Notes: generated from the letters alone by a model not told the origin. Positions 44,212 to 57,490 are shown, counted from the first letter of the stretch. The stretch: DNA of 64,000 nt from Mermis nigrescens (GCA_036768485.1 JAVLUZ010000652.1:329065-393064), one strand, 5' to 3'. Translations and numbers: made by a program.

Positions 44212-47200
44212 TGGTAATATTCATGTTTATTTAAAACTTTTGTTGTCGAAATATAATCGATATTTCAGACCTGTAAACGGGTCGTTCAGCAAAAATATAC
44301 TGATTTGACGGCGAATTTTCCGTTGTTTTAAAACATGTTAGGTATTAAATTCTTTCCCCGGTTTGCGGTTCTTTCGGTATGCTAATTTTTCATGAAGTGC
44401 ACATGACTACAATGGTGTGCGTAAAGTTTTTATGCACCATAACATATCCAAGAGTCATTTGGTTTGAATTAGTCGCAAAATGAAAAGGAACAACTTTGAA
44501 GCTTTTCAAAAGACCAATTTCCCGATAAACACCATAAGCTAAGGTTGTGAACGAACCTAATTTTAGCCAGGGGGAGAGCATTAGTATTAATTGTGAATTT
44601 CATTTCATGGATTAGTTATTTATAGTTAACGTTTATTACCAAGAAATAGGTATACAAATAGATAAATAACTACATAGAATAATAATACGTAGGTACCTAG
44701 CTGACAAAAATTGAGCTGAAAATTACCTCTATGATTCGCGATTCTTCAGAAAAATCGCAGGTAATGTTGATTTCAAGCGTTTTTAGAAATTTTTAGCTCA
44801 AAAGTATCACAACTTCAAATGTTAGGTATTCAACGTCATATCGTTTTTTTGGCTGAATTCTGTCTAATTTATTCGGATTTTTCTAAATTACTTTGAAATT
44901 GCTTAAGTTTTGTTTTCAAAAAGAGTCTTGAAAAGACAGTGTTTTCAACGCGTGCCCTCTGGTTTCTAAGACAAAAAAGGCACTTTTAGAAGATATTTTT
45001 GGCTAAAGCCACCAGAAACTCCATGTTGTGCATCTATGGTACCGAATATACATGGTCAGCGAACAAATTGTTGGAGGTGTGGGCGGTGTAAAACTGGGGA
45101 AAATTCCCAAAAATCATGCCTGAAATTCAATTCTGGTGTCTATCGATTTTTAAGGAGTCGGGCAGGGTTGCCAAGTTGGGGGGTTTACCATCTATTTTTG
45201 GGGCCGTTAGAGGCATTTTTAGCGATTGAAGTTTTTTGCGTCTATGCTTAACCATTAGTTAGGGATGTTTTTATGCAGCTTGAGGAGAAAATATGGGGTT
45301 TTTTGACAAGAAGACATGGCAACCCTGAGTCCGGGGGTACAAAACCCAGCACTCCGGCAATATTTTGTGATATCTTACTACTGGCTGAAAGGTCAAATCC
45401 CGAAGATTTCGGGTTATGACGATGTTGTAATGGAAACGAACGTCCAGTAAATCCGAACACATCAGACTCTCAGCCAGGCCTATATCCAGCTTCCAGCCAA
45501 GGAGGGGGATGGACTTGCATGAATTAGTCTATATCTCGGCAAATTCGTCGGGATAGCCTAGCAAAAATAGCATTTTTAACGTTTTTCGATATGCTCTATC
45601 CATTAAGATCATAAAATTCGAAATTTTCGAAAAAAAATTTTTCACTTAAAGGGCGCTTATGAAAGAACGTTTTTTGGTCGTACTTGAGGCAAAATTATGG
45701 AAAATACAACCTAATTGGCGCGAAACATCAAAAGTTCGAAGATTTGACAGCCATATCCGAAATGATCTTATTTTTGTAAGACTAACATCATCGTAAGTTC
45801 TACAGGCTGAGTTACTTTTGCCACTCAAATGCATCCGGATTAAGCAGACTGCCCTGCAAAAGTGTGAACAAAGTCATGATATTTATAAAACATTGACTTC
45901 ACCTTAATCGCCGTTAGACACAATATGGTACTTTGATTTTTTTATTTTACGGCCATACATCTGCGTTAGCCTTGCACATTTACTGGAATTCGGAGTTTGG
46001 CTCGAAGATAGTTTGCAAGCAGCATTCGCAAAAGTAAAAATTTTATTGAGGTAAAAGTCCAAAAATTACATGCAGCTGGACTGGAGCCTAAATGTTAATC
46101 TGATGTATCAAATCAACATTAAAATGAAAAATACTCTTCAAAAGTGTTTGAAATTGATCAAAAACTGTATCTGATTTAGCAAGGTTTCGACGTCAATTTG
46201 GCGCTCAATTTTGGATCCCTTTACCGAGACCGGCTGAACCCCCCCCGCTAAATTAGCCATGCTGTGCATCTAACTTCGTGTCACACACAGATGTAAAGCG
46301 CCTAAAATCTATACGTCTAATCGAGCTATTTAGCATATACTAAAAGTTGCGGGAGAACGAGGAAAAGTTTAAAAATTTAATTTAGTCGTTTTCTGGATTT
46401 TGAGGGTCTTTGGATTCTTAGAAGCTACAGACCCAACATACCGGTCTGAATTGGGTCGGCTGGTCCGGGGGGAGTTGTCAGAAAACGTTTTTGAAACAAG
46501 ATGGTTTATAAAACGCTAAGCGTAAAATATATTATTCAAATCAATTTTCAGTTTTTGCAGCAGAAAAATCCTTATTCTTATTCATTTTTACGCGCCATTT
46601 TGCCTCATTTTCTCGGAGAATTTTCCACTTTCCCATTCTGATGGGAGTCGAGTCAAGACCCGAATCCCTCTTTATGCGCATGTCTGGTTCTTAAAGTGTC
46701 AGGTCTTGCCTCAAGACGTTCGGGCCGAGAGAATTGACTAGTTTACAGGATAATGTGTTAAGAGTACAAATGGGTAAAATTTGGAACGCGGACTCTCAAT
46801 TCTCAATTCACAATTCCCATCCCATGCTTGACTCTCAATTAATCAATTCAACTCTTTATTAATCAATAAATGTCAATCAATTAACTATCGATGAATTACA
46901 ATTATTATTCAATTACTTCTGATTACTTAATCAAAATTAATAAACTAATCAACTAATTCATTAATTACTTTTGTTTATTAAACCAAGATTATTAACTCTT
47001 AATCAATTATTCGTCATTAATTATTAATTAAGTCTTTAATTACTCAAACTCCAGATTAATCTTAAATGACTAAAGGTCACATACCTCCATGTGATTCTAA
47101 CTCTATCTCATGTTTCAAATCCTGTTCTTCTGTATTTACACACGTTATTTAGCCTAGATATTAAGGTGTGAAATCGGCCTGGACTCTGGGAGTTAGCCAG

Positions 47201-48196
47201 AGAGCTTTCATTGAGCCAAAAGCATCTCAAAACTGGTATGAATGTTCGAAAAGCGTATGTGAATCTGCTGATTTATGATCAACTTATAGTACGTTTTAAT
47301 AAAAATTTTTCATTTTCAAACATTTTTTTGCCTTATTTTGCTTTCACTCTCCTCAAGAAATTTTTCATTTTTTTATTCTGGTGGTCTTGAACCCCAAAAC
47401 CCCAACATGTGTACATATCTGATCTAGAACCCCATGCTCATATTTAGTCTCAACTTTACTGGTTTTTTGGGGGGTTTGACCCCCAGAATAACAAGAGACC
47501 CCCGCAAAATGGCTGCGATTCCCACCTATAATTGTCGATTTTCCGTAAAAGTTGTAAAATGTGCGCCATATACACATTTTTTGACTATATTTTATTCAAT
47601 TTACTCGACTTTTTGAAATTTTTCCAAAATTTTTTAAAATGTTTTGATGTTCTAGAAAGAAAGAACATTGCCTAAAACGTCAAAAAACAGTGTTTTTGAC
47701 GTATACCCATTAGTTTTCAGCCCAAAAAGGCACTTTTTAAAGTGTTTTGGGACCTGACCCTGTTCACAATTCCCATGCTGTAGATGTAAGGTCTTAACGC
47801 CGCGTTTTTAAACGTTTGTTCTCTACGTTCGGTAAATATTATTTTGGGTACATGCATGGTATGTGAATGAGAGACAAATCAACAGTCCTTCATTTTCATT
47901 TTCGAGTCACGAAGAAACCCTATCATAAGGCATTGATATAGGATTTCTTTGGGGCGAGCATGGATAAGAAAATTTTAGGCTTATACTAAATTGTAAATAC
48001 TATGTATGCACTAAGTTTGTTAAGCAATTTCAATGACAAAATGTTAAATTGATCGGTCAAGGTGCTGCGATGCACGATTCGCAAAATGCAGCATAATTTC
48101 CTTGGATTCCACCGAATTGAATTACAAATATAACCCAATTTTAACACGCGCTTTTTGGCTTAATTCAATATGCGCGTCAGCATTGAAAATTGAGGG
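44212..48196. other. Intergenic, old repeats
   Basis: Reversed family E copies at about 44,790-45,030 and 47,395-47,790; a family I copy at 45,475-45,760; AT-rich low-complexity (CAATTAATCAATT-type) at 46,790-47,060. No convincing exon. Confidence 0.55.
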
Positions 48197-48490
48197 TCAA
48201 ATGACGTCGGAAAGTATTTGCGAAATCGACCGGCACTGTCCAGCGATTTCCAGTTCACGAGGTCGTTGAAACATCGCCTTGTCATCGAAGGAGCCGAGTA
48301 GATGGCGGCCAAATTCGTCGGAATGCTCGTAAATGCGTCTCGTGCTACAATCATTGCCACGCATCTTATCGGCCATTTTCCAAAATGCGACTGCGTTTGC
48401 TATTTTAGTCCGTTTTGATGTTGACAACAACGGTCGGTTTGGTTTGGTCGAGTAGGCGCTTGGGCTCTGGCGTACATTAATGTTGATCAT
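48197..48490 (-). CDS. Hypothetical 97-residue protein
   Basis: A minus-strand frame from ATG (complement of 48490) to TGA, with a start context of AAACC before ATG and a possible splice acceptor (attcag) just upstream. The peptide is soluble-looking, with one Cys and segments such as RRIYEHSDEFGRHLLGSFDD. It is GC-richer than its surroundings, as the Nup133 exons are. No family is recognised. It lies head-to-head with the + strand exon at 48,903, which would make 48.49-48.83 kb a shared promoter region. It could also be a chance frame. Confidence 0.35.
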   Translation of the reverse strand: MININVRQSPSAYSTKPNRPLLSTSKRTKIANAVAFWKMADKMRGNDCSTRRIYEHSDEFGRHLLGSFDDKAMFQRPRELEIAGQCRSISQILSDVI

Positions 48491-48902
48491 GGTTTAAGGG
48501 CTTAATGCTGAATGTTATTCGTTTGTACGGCCAAAGTCTTTATCCATAAGTCAATGAGGTTTTTATGCTCAAAATTTCTTCTATGACTTCTTCTTTCTCG
48601 TGTTTCTTCAACCGAAATCACGCGGAATCCGTGCGGAGGTCAAGCGAATTACTCCGTTTTGGGAGTTGGTTCAAGGGGCGGATCATGCGTTTGACCCTTG
48701 ATTCGCCCTTCCTTCGTAAATAGGTACCGACAACCTTATTTTTGAGATATACGTTGTTCCTACCTACGTGCGCTAACTGTTATTGCGTGCGCCACTTATT
48801 TGTCGACTTTTCTTTTTTTTTGGCAGGTCACTTACCAGTCTGTATTAAGAAGCTTTGAATCGCTTTTGATTAATTCGCGGCAAGAAAAAATACTTATAAA
48901 GT

Positions 48903-51900
48903 ATGGCGAAACTATTTGTCGTCGTCGTCGGCTTACTTTTTCTCATACAATTAATCAGCAGCGGACCGGTCAGACACGATTCCTCGTCGTCCGACGAGGA
49001 CAGCTCGACACGTGACCCCTAAAGAATCTAGAAGTCAGTGGCATTTCTGCGTATTTATTTGGCCTCGGAATTTTTTATTTAATTTAATTTGCTTTGATTT
49101 TTTCATTAATCGTTGAGCGACTTTAACTTCGATTCTTCGCGATTTTCTATTTTTATTTATTTCATCTTGCGAATAGCGCATGAAATTTAAGTTGAAAACG
49201 CAACACGTTTTATGCCGTGTAATTCGTGATTACAAAGCTTTAATTTTACAATTTTTTTGATTCCCAATGGCCTACTAATTTCTATTGTCTTGTTTCTTAA
49301 CTGCAACTTACGATCCGAGTAATCGCTTAAATTATTGAAAGCTCGTGTTACCTACAAATTACGTCTGTTTCAAAATCAGTAACGCCCGTACTTATTCGAG
49401 CCTAAAAATAAGTCAGTTTACATTATCTGAATTCTGATAGAATTATTATGAAAATTTAGCCCATAAAAATAATGAATAATAAAGCTTTCCTCGTAAGTGC
49501 GTATGCGATCGCGATAATACACGAAGCAAGGAATTTTTATGAATTAGCCGTAGAATCCTTTTAATCATAAGCTATTATTTCTCAGTTTGCACTCAGCGAA
49601 CGGTATCAGTGCCGCTTATGTCCGCATTTGAGTCCAGTGTCGCGTCTCGCGTTCCCATGTGCTAGCTGTGTGAATGACGCAGCGCAGCATTGCCGGTCTG
49701 GGCGGGGTCAGGCCGACGGATGCCAGCCACAGAGCTTTTTTGCCTTAAAATGACTTGACTGAGTAAAGTGCTAAAGCTAATAGCCTAATTAACATTTACC
49801 GTTTTTTTCAAGCGTTTTTGCAAGAAATTTGTTATTTTTGTCCATTTTTTACCTATACACGTTAACCTTATTTTCGTGATTTTTTTATTCTTCTTCTGGG
49901 AGTCTAGCTAGACCATACATGGGCAGCAACCAAATTTTAAGGGTCCTACAGGATAACATCGCGAAAGAGTACACAAATGCGGACACAAACAGCACTAATG
50001 TTCCAGCAAAGCAGCAGCAATTCTCTAGTGGCTTAAATTGCTGTGTATCACATTTGGTTCAAAAATACCTTTTATTTGAATTTATCATAGGTAGCGCGTT
50101 AACGCGTACCTGTAATATACTCGAGGTACCCCTAACAATATAGACGACACAACAAGACCCTACAGATTTTACATATAACGGGACACCGATCTGATGACGC
50201 GTGCAAAGCTTTGTCGTAACGTTATAACATAGACAAACCCTTAACGGATTTTTAACCAGCTTGCATACCTCATAACAATTTAATGATATAGGATTGTAAA
50301 GGATAGAATGGCAAATTTTTTGTTTGTTGAATTTCGCATTAGTTCTCGAGGGGCAGTGTAAAAATCTGCGAGTGCAAAGACAGATTCCGGTCACGTTTTC
50401 GTCTTCTTTATGTCTGCCAACAACTCCGGTTCTGAATACCCAAAAATTTTTTTGACAGGAATGTACTATGGTTTATAGACTACTTTCTACTCACCAGCAA
50501 ACTTTTTACGCTCAATACGGAGTTAGATCTAAGGATTTAAACTTCACACTCTAGTGGATGGTGTAAAAAACAGATTTTGTCTTAGATTTCTCTGCCAACT
50601 TTTTCGCTTATAAGTCAGAATGAATTGAATAAAAACAGAAATAAAGTATCTCCTAAGGGCTACATGTCGCAGCAAACCGCGTTTTAAAAACGCAATATTG
50701 ACTTATTTATGTGGGTGTAAAGTTCAAAATCAGGGGTGTAAAATGGGCGAAAAAACACTTTTTTTGATTTTCCGACCGACAAATATCTCGAATATTTTGC
50801 GGAACAGAAGTTTTCCACATACAAACGTACTACAATTTAGAGGCTACAAACTAGCCTAAGCCGAATTTTTTACACTTCAATGGGGACTTAAGTTCAGATT
50901 TTTAAAGTTTACAAAGTGAGATGGATGGTAGGAAAATAAGTTTTTATCAGTTTTCTCATTCGCCACTTTCTCCGTTTAGAAGTCGGGATAGGTCGAATAG
51001 CAAATTGCCTTTATTGATATCAATGTTTAATGTTCAGCTTTTTAGGGGGTATAAAGTCAAAAATCGGTTTTTTCAGCCAACTTCTCCGGTGAATTTTGAG
51101 ATGATCTCGAGTCTGAAAATGTAGCAGGAATCAAACGTGATACGCCAGTTGGGCGCGTTTGTTTACACTCAACAATGGAGTAAAGTGGTTTACATCTAAA
51201 TATTTATTTGTCTTCAGGCCTCTGTGGAGATTAAATTTTTACATAAATGCTGATGGTAATATCAGAGTAATATAAGAATTACGATTACGACTAAAATCTT
51301 CTATACACTATGTAGTTGGATAAACTTTACACTGCAAATTAACTTTCGTTCTGATGCCTTGCGGATGCTTAATTTTTTTCGCGTTTTCTGACTATTGGCT
51401 CTCTCTAGTGCCCAGTGGTTGTGCAAAGTTTACACTATTCATCTGTTTTTAATGTGTAGTTTACACTTCAAATTTATTTTACATCCAAAGCGTTGCACAA
51501 CGTTAAGCTTTTTAAAATATGTCCCGTAAGGTCAAGATTACGAATCATACTGTGCGTAGTGGTTATGTAAAGTTAACACTGAAAATTAGAATAAGTTTCA
51601 GAGCGTTGCAGAAGCTTTATTTTTGTAAAAATGTTCCGTGTAACATCAGTACGAATCTGAGCGTAAGTGTACTTTACACCCAATAATTACGTAAAGTTTA
51701 TGCTGAATTCCTTTGATCCGTTTAAATAAGGTAAGGTTGTCCTGTTTAAAAAAGATAATGCTGATGTCAGAAACAATAATTTTCCGCGTTCTTGGAATTC
51801 TGTCATTATTATGGTATTTACCGTATGTGTTTACTGACTGATTTACTCAAATCATGCTAATTAAAAGTAGGATTCTAGCATAGAAAAATGCTCCGATGGG

Positions 51901-54900
51901 ACAAAAAAGATGAAAATACCTGGGATTATGGATTATTAAGGGTGTAAAAGGAAGGGACTGGGAAAAAGCTACCTATGTATATGCCTAAAGTTGCAAAATC
52001 TGTTAGAAATAATATTTTCCAAAGCAACACAAACAATCGATGTATTTTTTGCGGCAGTGATCGACCGAAGATCCGGCTCCGGCAAATCTGGCCATTTTTC
52101 CACTCCGGTGCTCCGGCCGGAGGACATCCAAAAATTGGCCAGAAGCCGGAGAATTTTTTCGTTTTTTGCATAGTGACCGAACGTACTAATTGCTGACATT
52201 GTGCTTATTAAATTTAGTCAGAGCCCAATACAATAGCAGAAAAAGGAAATGGCACAAAGTAAAGTGTCTATCACCACCACAATCGTGAAACATTCATTGT
52301 TAGGAGGAAAGAAAATTACTCTATTGATAGATTCATACAATCGCTGTGAAACAACAAGATTGCCGAGTAATTTTGAATAAAATTTTGTTGAATGTAGTCT
52401 ATTTTACATGACTAGCTGGAATGCAGTTGAGATGCATGTGCACTATGGTCCAGGTCTTGGTCACAAAGATGTCCTATCTATCCAAATGTGTAAAATAACA
52501 TTTATCCGGCCTCCGGCTCCGGCCGGAGCAACATGGTCTGATCCGGCTCCGGCCAGTTTGGCCGCTCCGGTCGATCACTATCTGCAGCCTCTGAAAAATG
52601 TAACCTTGTTTAAATAATTTTCAATGCTTCACATAAGATTGTATAAATATAATTAAAAATGTGATTATATTTTTTGTAAATTGCTTGCAAGTTGCAACAC
52701 TGACTTGCTTCGTATCATGACTTACAGAAAACTAAATGCAATTGTATTGAAAGGTCTTTAATTTTGTTATGACCTTTATAGCAAGCTGACCTGGCGTCAG
52801 TTGGTTAGTGCACACAATCGTTGCGGGCATGCAGTGTACCTATAGTCTGTTTCATTTAACTTCGCGGATTTCTTTTAAATTTAACTCGCGTGAATCAGGC
52901 TACAAAAGTGGTTTGAACTTTTGATGCATGGATACACTTTGGCATTAGTGAACGTCCCATCATAATTCGATATACTGTAGAGTATCACAACTATACTTTT
53001 ATTTTGAACCACTTTTGCAGGCACTCTGAATTTTTTAAAAACCCAAATTTAAATGAAGCGAGTTAGTTTCATGTAAGCTTACGCGTTTCCTACCGCCATA
53101 AACCAAACATTTATTTAATTGTCTTGAATTCATCGATGTTTGCTATCATTCAATTGGCTTACAAAGTCGCTCTTAGTTCACTCCATCTACTTCCGCATTG
53201 CTACTGCTTAGCTAACTCGCTGCTTTTTTAATGGTTTTTTGATTGTATAATTAATTTCAATCTGCAGGCCGCAGAATATACTTCGAATTTTCGCGTTGCT
53301 TTGAGAAAGTATGATTTTTAACAGATTTTGCGACTTTAGGCATTAGGTAGCTTTTTCATAATCCCCTCCTTTTACATCCCTGATGATCCAAAATCCGACG
53401 TATATTCGTCTTTTTTGTTCCATCGGAGCATTTTTCTTTGCTGAGATAATCGGCAGATTCTATGAGTGTATATTCCTGAAAAAAGGTACACTTTTTGATT
53501 GTGCACTGAGCCATAAACTCCCTTGAAGGAAAAAATCATTGAGAGAATGACCCGAGAATTAAGGCAGCACGAAAGTGTTGCGCGACTGAAAATAGCGCCT
53601 TTTTGATCATCACCATCAATTTTTTGAGGCCAGAGAGCCGTTGAGTTAATAGAGTTATAAGTTCAGGGGGAAGCGCCAGAATTTTGAAAATGTATATGTT
53701 GCCATATTTTCCTGTAGGAAATTTTACCTTTTGTCCTTCTCTCGTTATGACTCATATAGGTAAGTTTAAAATTTCATACTCTCAAAAATATGCCTTATCT
53801 CAGTTTGTAATATGCATTTTTAACGTTAGAAACCTAAGAAGCACGGCTTACGCTTTTTGTATATTTTAAGACTTACAATACAACGCCGAGGGATCGTCTC
53901 CGAAGCCAAAACGCCAAAGCGTCTCGAAGCGAAACGCCCCCGGCTGGGCCAGTCCAACGTTTTTGGGCTCGCGCGGCTACGCGGCGCCCATCAACACGGC
54001 CGTTAACAATCAGCAGTTGGCCGACCAGGTGATTCCAAGCGACAGATTGGTTTCTTCTCCGTCCACCGAAGTGTACGACTTTCTCGGTTCCAGTTTGGCC
54101 CATAGCTCAGTTGGCATTCAAGACGACGAGTGACCATAATCTTAATTTTTTGCTTCTTTTTCTGTTCGGTTTTTTCGCTTTTCTATATTTTCGTTTTCTT
54201 GCGACATCATGAAAAATAGATGAGAAAAGCGCCTGATCACCACCACTCATTAGTGATGCCAAATATGCCATTTTTCACCACGAAGTATTTTGCGCGAAAT
54301 CTTTTTGAATTAGTAAAAAAGCTAAATTAAATTAATCCTGCTTCAATTTCTATACTTCACGAATGAATTACATTGTCCCGATGGAATGAAAAAGTGCATA
54401 ACTGGCTTGATTGGTAGTTGGCTTATTGTTATTCTGTGTAGAAATAATTAAATAAGCAAAGAAATAAATAAGGAATAAATTAATTAATAAATTATGATCA
54501 TTCATTCGTTTATTATTCCGATAACGAATAAGTACACAACAAGCAACATCATTGAAACGACTTGCAAAAATTAATGATAAAATGATAAGTAGAGCTTTCC
54601 ATGTACCTAGGGAGTTGAAAAGCGCAGAATGCGTTAATAAATAAAATGAATACCTAATAAATAAATGAATAAAATAATAAATACATAATCAAAAGAAAAA
54701 CAAATATTTTTTGTTAAATAACTTAAATTTAATTATACATATTATTTATCAGACGAAATTTAATGTTACCTAATATACAGAGTGAGTCAAAATAATCGCG
54801 TAGTAGGTGCTAAGTTCTCAGGTATTTTTGACCAGATCAAATGCGGTTTGTTTTGAATAAAAGCTTATTATCTTTGAAGAAAAAGACGAAGCCTTATTCC

Positions 54901-56786
54901 TCCGATTGATCTGTTGTTATTACTAAATTAAACAGAAAGAATTTTTCAGCACTTCGCAGACTTAGTGCAGAATTGATTAGCATCTATACGACGCAATATA
55001 TTTGTTTGTTATTCTGTTTTTGTTTTATTTCAATTAATTAAGCCGGAGCTGAATAACTTCATTCTTATTACGGGTTAGGTATACACGTGAGCGTGGGGAA
55101 GGGAAGTTTTGGGGGGTTCGCATCTCCTCAGAATCCGATAGATCCCATCCTCAGAACAATATAAGATGGCTCTAAATATCAGTTTAAGTACTTCCTGCAG
55201 ATATAATAGTTTTTCTATTAAACAGATAGCATTTAGTTTGCTTCCGTCGTTAAGACGGTACGAGCCAAGAAAGGGATTTATTTTTCACTCACCCATTAAG
55301 AGTTCGCATGCTGCACATAATTTCCTTCACTATCGATTCAAAAGTTCATTAGCTAACTTCCTGAACAATTTTACTAAATGTCTTTCGTTGCAGAAAAGCA
55401 CTAAAATCATTGCTGCAAATTCAAACGGGGCATATTTACGGCAACAATTTCATTATAGAATCCATCTGCTTTCATGAATTTTGTTGCACTTGTTACGTCC
55501 GTTCACCGTCCTTTCGTATTTTGCGCAGAAGGACCAACAAAAATATGAACTGCTTGTGACTGGTGGAAAATTCAAATGCATTCTACGAGAGAATGATTTT
55601 CAGTAAAAATGTTGTTATGGGTTAGCAGCTGCAAGCCTATATATGAAAGTTTGTAAACTAATAGAGCAATAAAACCTCTAAAGCGTTCCTATAATTTCTC
55701 TAGCTATTAGCTGATATGAAATAATTAGTCTGTTGAATGTCGTTTCTTGCTGTAAAAAGCTTAGATTTTTGTTTATTTCTATTGCGAAATCGGTTTGTTT
55801 CAATCAATTTTGCTCTTCGTGTTACGGTTTTATTGTTTTATACCATTTTAAATGGAACTGTTAGCAAAAATTCCGATCCTTGTCGGAAAATGAAGAGGAC
55901 CAAACATGCGGAACATAGTAAAAATGTATACGGAAATCATAGCACGAAGAAAATTGTGTATTAGGAGGTGAATCACTGACATTTTTCGAGCCACAATATT
56001 ACACGGGTAGCGATAAAATTGAGTCCAAAATATTTTTTCACTGGCATCAGAAAGTCACAAAAAACAAAAAATTTTCAATGTTTAATTCTATGGGTCCAGC
56101 CTATACCTGAGCGTGGGGGTTTGGGGTTATGCACCCCCTCCCCAGAAACCAAAATACCCCAGAATTCAATTTTCGCAATTTTTTGATGCCAACGGATAGT
56201 GCTCGATGAGAAACGTTGAAAAATGGTGTTTTTTCGCCATATTACCATTTTTAAGGCCATTTTTTACCTTTGAAAAAATTTGCATTCCCCCATCCACCAA
56301 TGGTCCAGCCAGTCCTGCCTGACCCCTTCGACCATATGTGGTCATGATACGCTAATAGACATTATCAGTACATCTGGCTTGACCTTCCAGCACAAATATC
56401 TAAAAATTGTCCTCCTGACAGCCAGAAATTCTGCATTTAAGAACTTTTCGGATTTATTCGCGCTTAATGTTAATGACAGAGACCAATAATAAACGTCAGA
56501 TAATTATGTTACCGCCAATTTTTTCTGTTTTTTTGTATTTGAAAAAATGTTGGTCTTTCACGACGCTCCCCGAATTTCGATCAGCTGCTCATGTATAGTA
56601 ATTTTTAGTCTTTAGTTATTTTTTAGGAGGTCGAGCAGCCCAGTCAGTGAGCCAGCCTTAGAAGCTTCGACCGAGTCGCTGTTTGAGTCGACATTGGAAT
56701 TAGAAGGCTCATCCGAGCATCCCTCGATTGAATTCAATTCTGTGTCGCATTCGACCTCTGACCCGATCGCTCGCAGAATCAACTGA
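48903..56786 (+). CDS. Hypothetical Ser-rich protein, three exons, possible signal peptide
   Basis: Model: 48903-49011, 53871-54129, 56627-56786; 528 nt, 175 residues. Phases agree at both junctions (1 then 2), and both donors are gtgacc. Residues 2-18 are a hydrophobic signal-like segment (AKLFVVVVGLLFLIQLI), followed by an acidic Ser cluster (DSSSSDEDSS, 26-35), dibasic KR at 50-51 and 56-57, then Ser/Pro/Glu-rich low-complexity sequence to the C-terminus. It has no cysteines. It could be secreted or an intrinsically disordered phosphoprotein. Exons 2 and 3 are better supported than exon 1, because a stop lies just upstream of exon 2 in its frame. Exon 1 has a rival frame starting VTYQSVLRSFESLLIN from the acceptor at 48825-48826. 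Intron 1 holds the second giant repeat copy. Confidence 0.4.
52056..52580. mobile_element. hAT-type element with CCGGCTCCGG subterminal repeats
   Basis: Ends AGTGATCGACCG and CGGTCGATCACT; both subterminal regions are clusters of CCGGCTCCGGCC. Flanks TTTGCGGC and TCTGCAGC form a 6/8 target duplication. 525 bp, no transposase. Confidence 0.82.
52862..53075. mobile_element. Probable MITE inside family G copy 2
   Basis: Interrupts the family G sequence between GTCTGTTTCA and TGTAAGCTTACG, which are close together in copy 1. Interior inverted segments AAAGTGGTTTGAAC and TTTTGAACCACTTTTG. End structure not fully clear. Confidence 0.55.
53871..54129 (+). CDS. Middle exon of the Ser-rich hypothetical gene
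   Basis: An 85-codon open stretch, distinctly GC-richer than its flanks, containing SPKPKRQSVSKRNAPGW, NNQQLADQVIPSDRL and VYDFLGSSLAHSS. Acceptor ttttaag with an in-frame TAA immediately upstream, donor GA|gtgacc. Composition and borders look like a genuine exon even if the gene model is wrong. Confidence 0.6.
54134..56102. other. Intron or intergenic, mostly AT-rich
   Basis: 54,430-54,720 is AATAAATA-type low complexity. An element-end motif ACAGAGTGAGTCAAAATAA is at 54,778. The rest has no recognised feature. Confidence 0.45.
56103..56300 (+). repeat. Family C repeat, copy 4
   Basis: Begins ACCTGAGCGTGGGGGTTTGG and contains GGATAGTGCTCGATGAGAAA; the right end is degraded. Confidence 0.75.
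56627..56786 (+). CDS. Last exon of the Ser-rich hypothetical gene
   Basis: After a T-rich acceptor (ttttttag), one base completes Glu and the frame reads SSSPVSEPALEASTESLFES and on to TGA 56784-56786. Ser/Glu-rich and without aromatic or Cys bias, in character with the preceding exon. Confidence 0.5.
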
Positions 56787-57490
56787 TCGCATGCTTATCT
56801 GCGCTTTTTCCGACTATTTTAAATATTATTATAATCGTGTTTATCAATTATCGATATTACAAAATTTGTCTTAATTTTTACTCATCGATCGTAACGCGTT
56901 TTTGTACCTCATTTAATCATACTGAACGTGTCGCTCACCTAAGTAAAAAGGATTGGTGTAGTTGCAGAATGCATTTGCCTGCCTCGATTCATTCAATTTC
57001 ACACAACAACCGAGCGATTTTTTAACGTTCGCTTTCAAAAATGATCCAGTGGCCCCAACTTTTCCAAAAACAGTCAAAAATAATTTCAAAAATTTGGCGT
57101 TCACAAGCCGAACAGCGTTTTTCGGCGTTTTATTCATTCCACTTTAGTTTAAAATAACTCGACGCAACATTTAAAAAAACATAAAATTGTCAGCAATTTC
57201 GCTCGAAAAAATCAATAAATTCCTTTGATTTTAAGGAAAATCTGGCCCGAAGCGCAGGACAATTTGTGAAATTAAAGCTGACGAACGTTTAGAAGCTTGA
57301 ATTACTTCTCTATTTCCAGCATTTGTAGCACTTGGCGTGAAATGTCAATATTTTCGAAATTTTTGCTTGAAAATAGAAATAAAATATGCTGAAAAGTTGA
57401 TTCTGTTCTTGAAATCGTTTAAAACCCTGATCCCTTAGCGAAACCGGGCCGCAAAGAAATGTTATCCATAGGCTTATCTAACGCGAAGCG

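Larger units (their letters stand above)
50089..53450. mobile_element. Giant repeat element (family G, copy 2)
   Basis: 50,089-52,050 is a direct match to about 39,898-43,140 (for example TAGATCTAAGGATTTAAAC and AAAAATGCTCCGATGG), without the two hAT MITEs of copy 1. Beyond the hAT insertion at 52,056-52,580, the segment to 53,450 matches copy 1 (43,610 back to 42,960) in inverted order. Lies in intron 1 of the Ser-rich gene model. Confidence 0.75.

Noticed and set aside
47365..47616. Short frames on both strands
   Set aside because: They overlap a reversed family E repeat and are not conserved among its copies.
50059..50394. 111-codon minus-strand frame
   Set aside because: Inside the giant repeat; the homologous segments at 39.9 and 43.8 kb do not preserve the frame.
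55166..55477. 103-codon + strand frame
   Set aside because: AT-rich, no domain, no supporting splice neighbours; likely chance.
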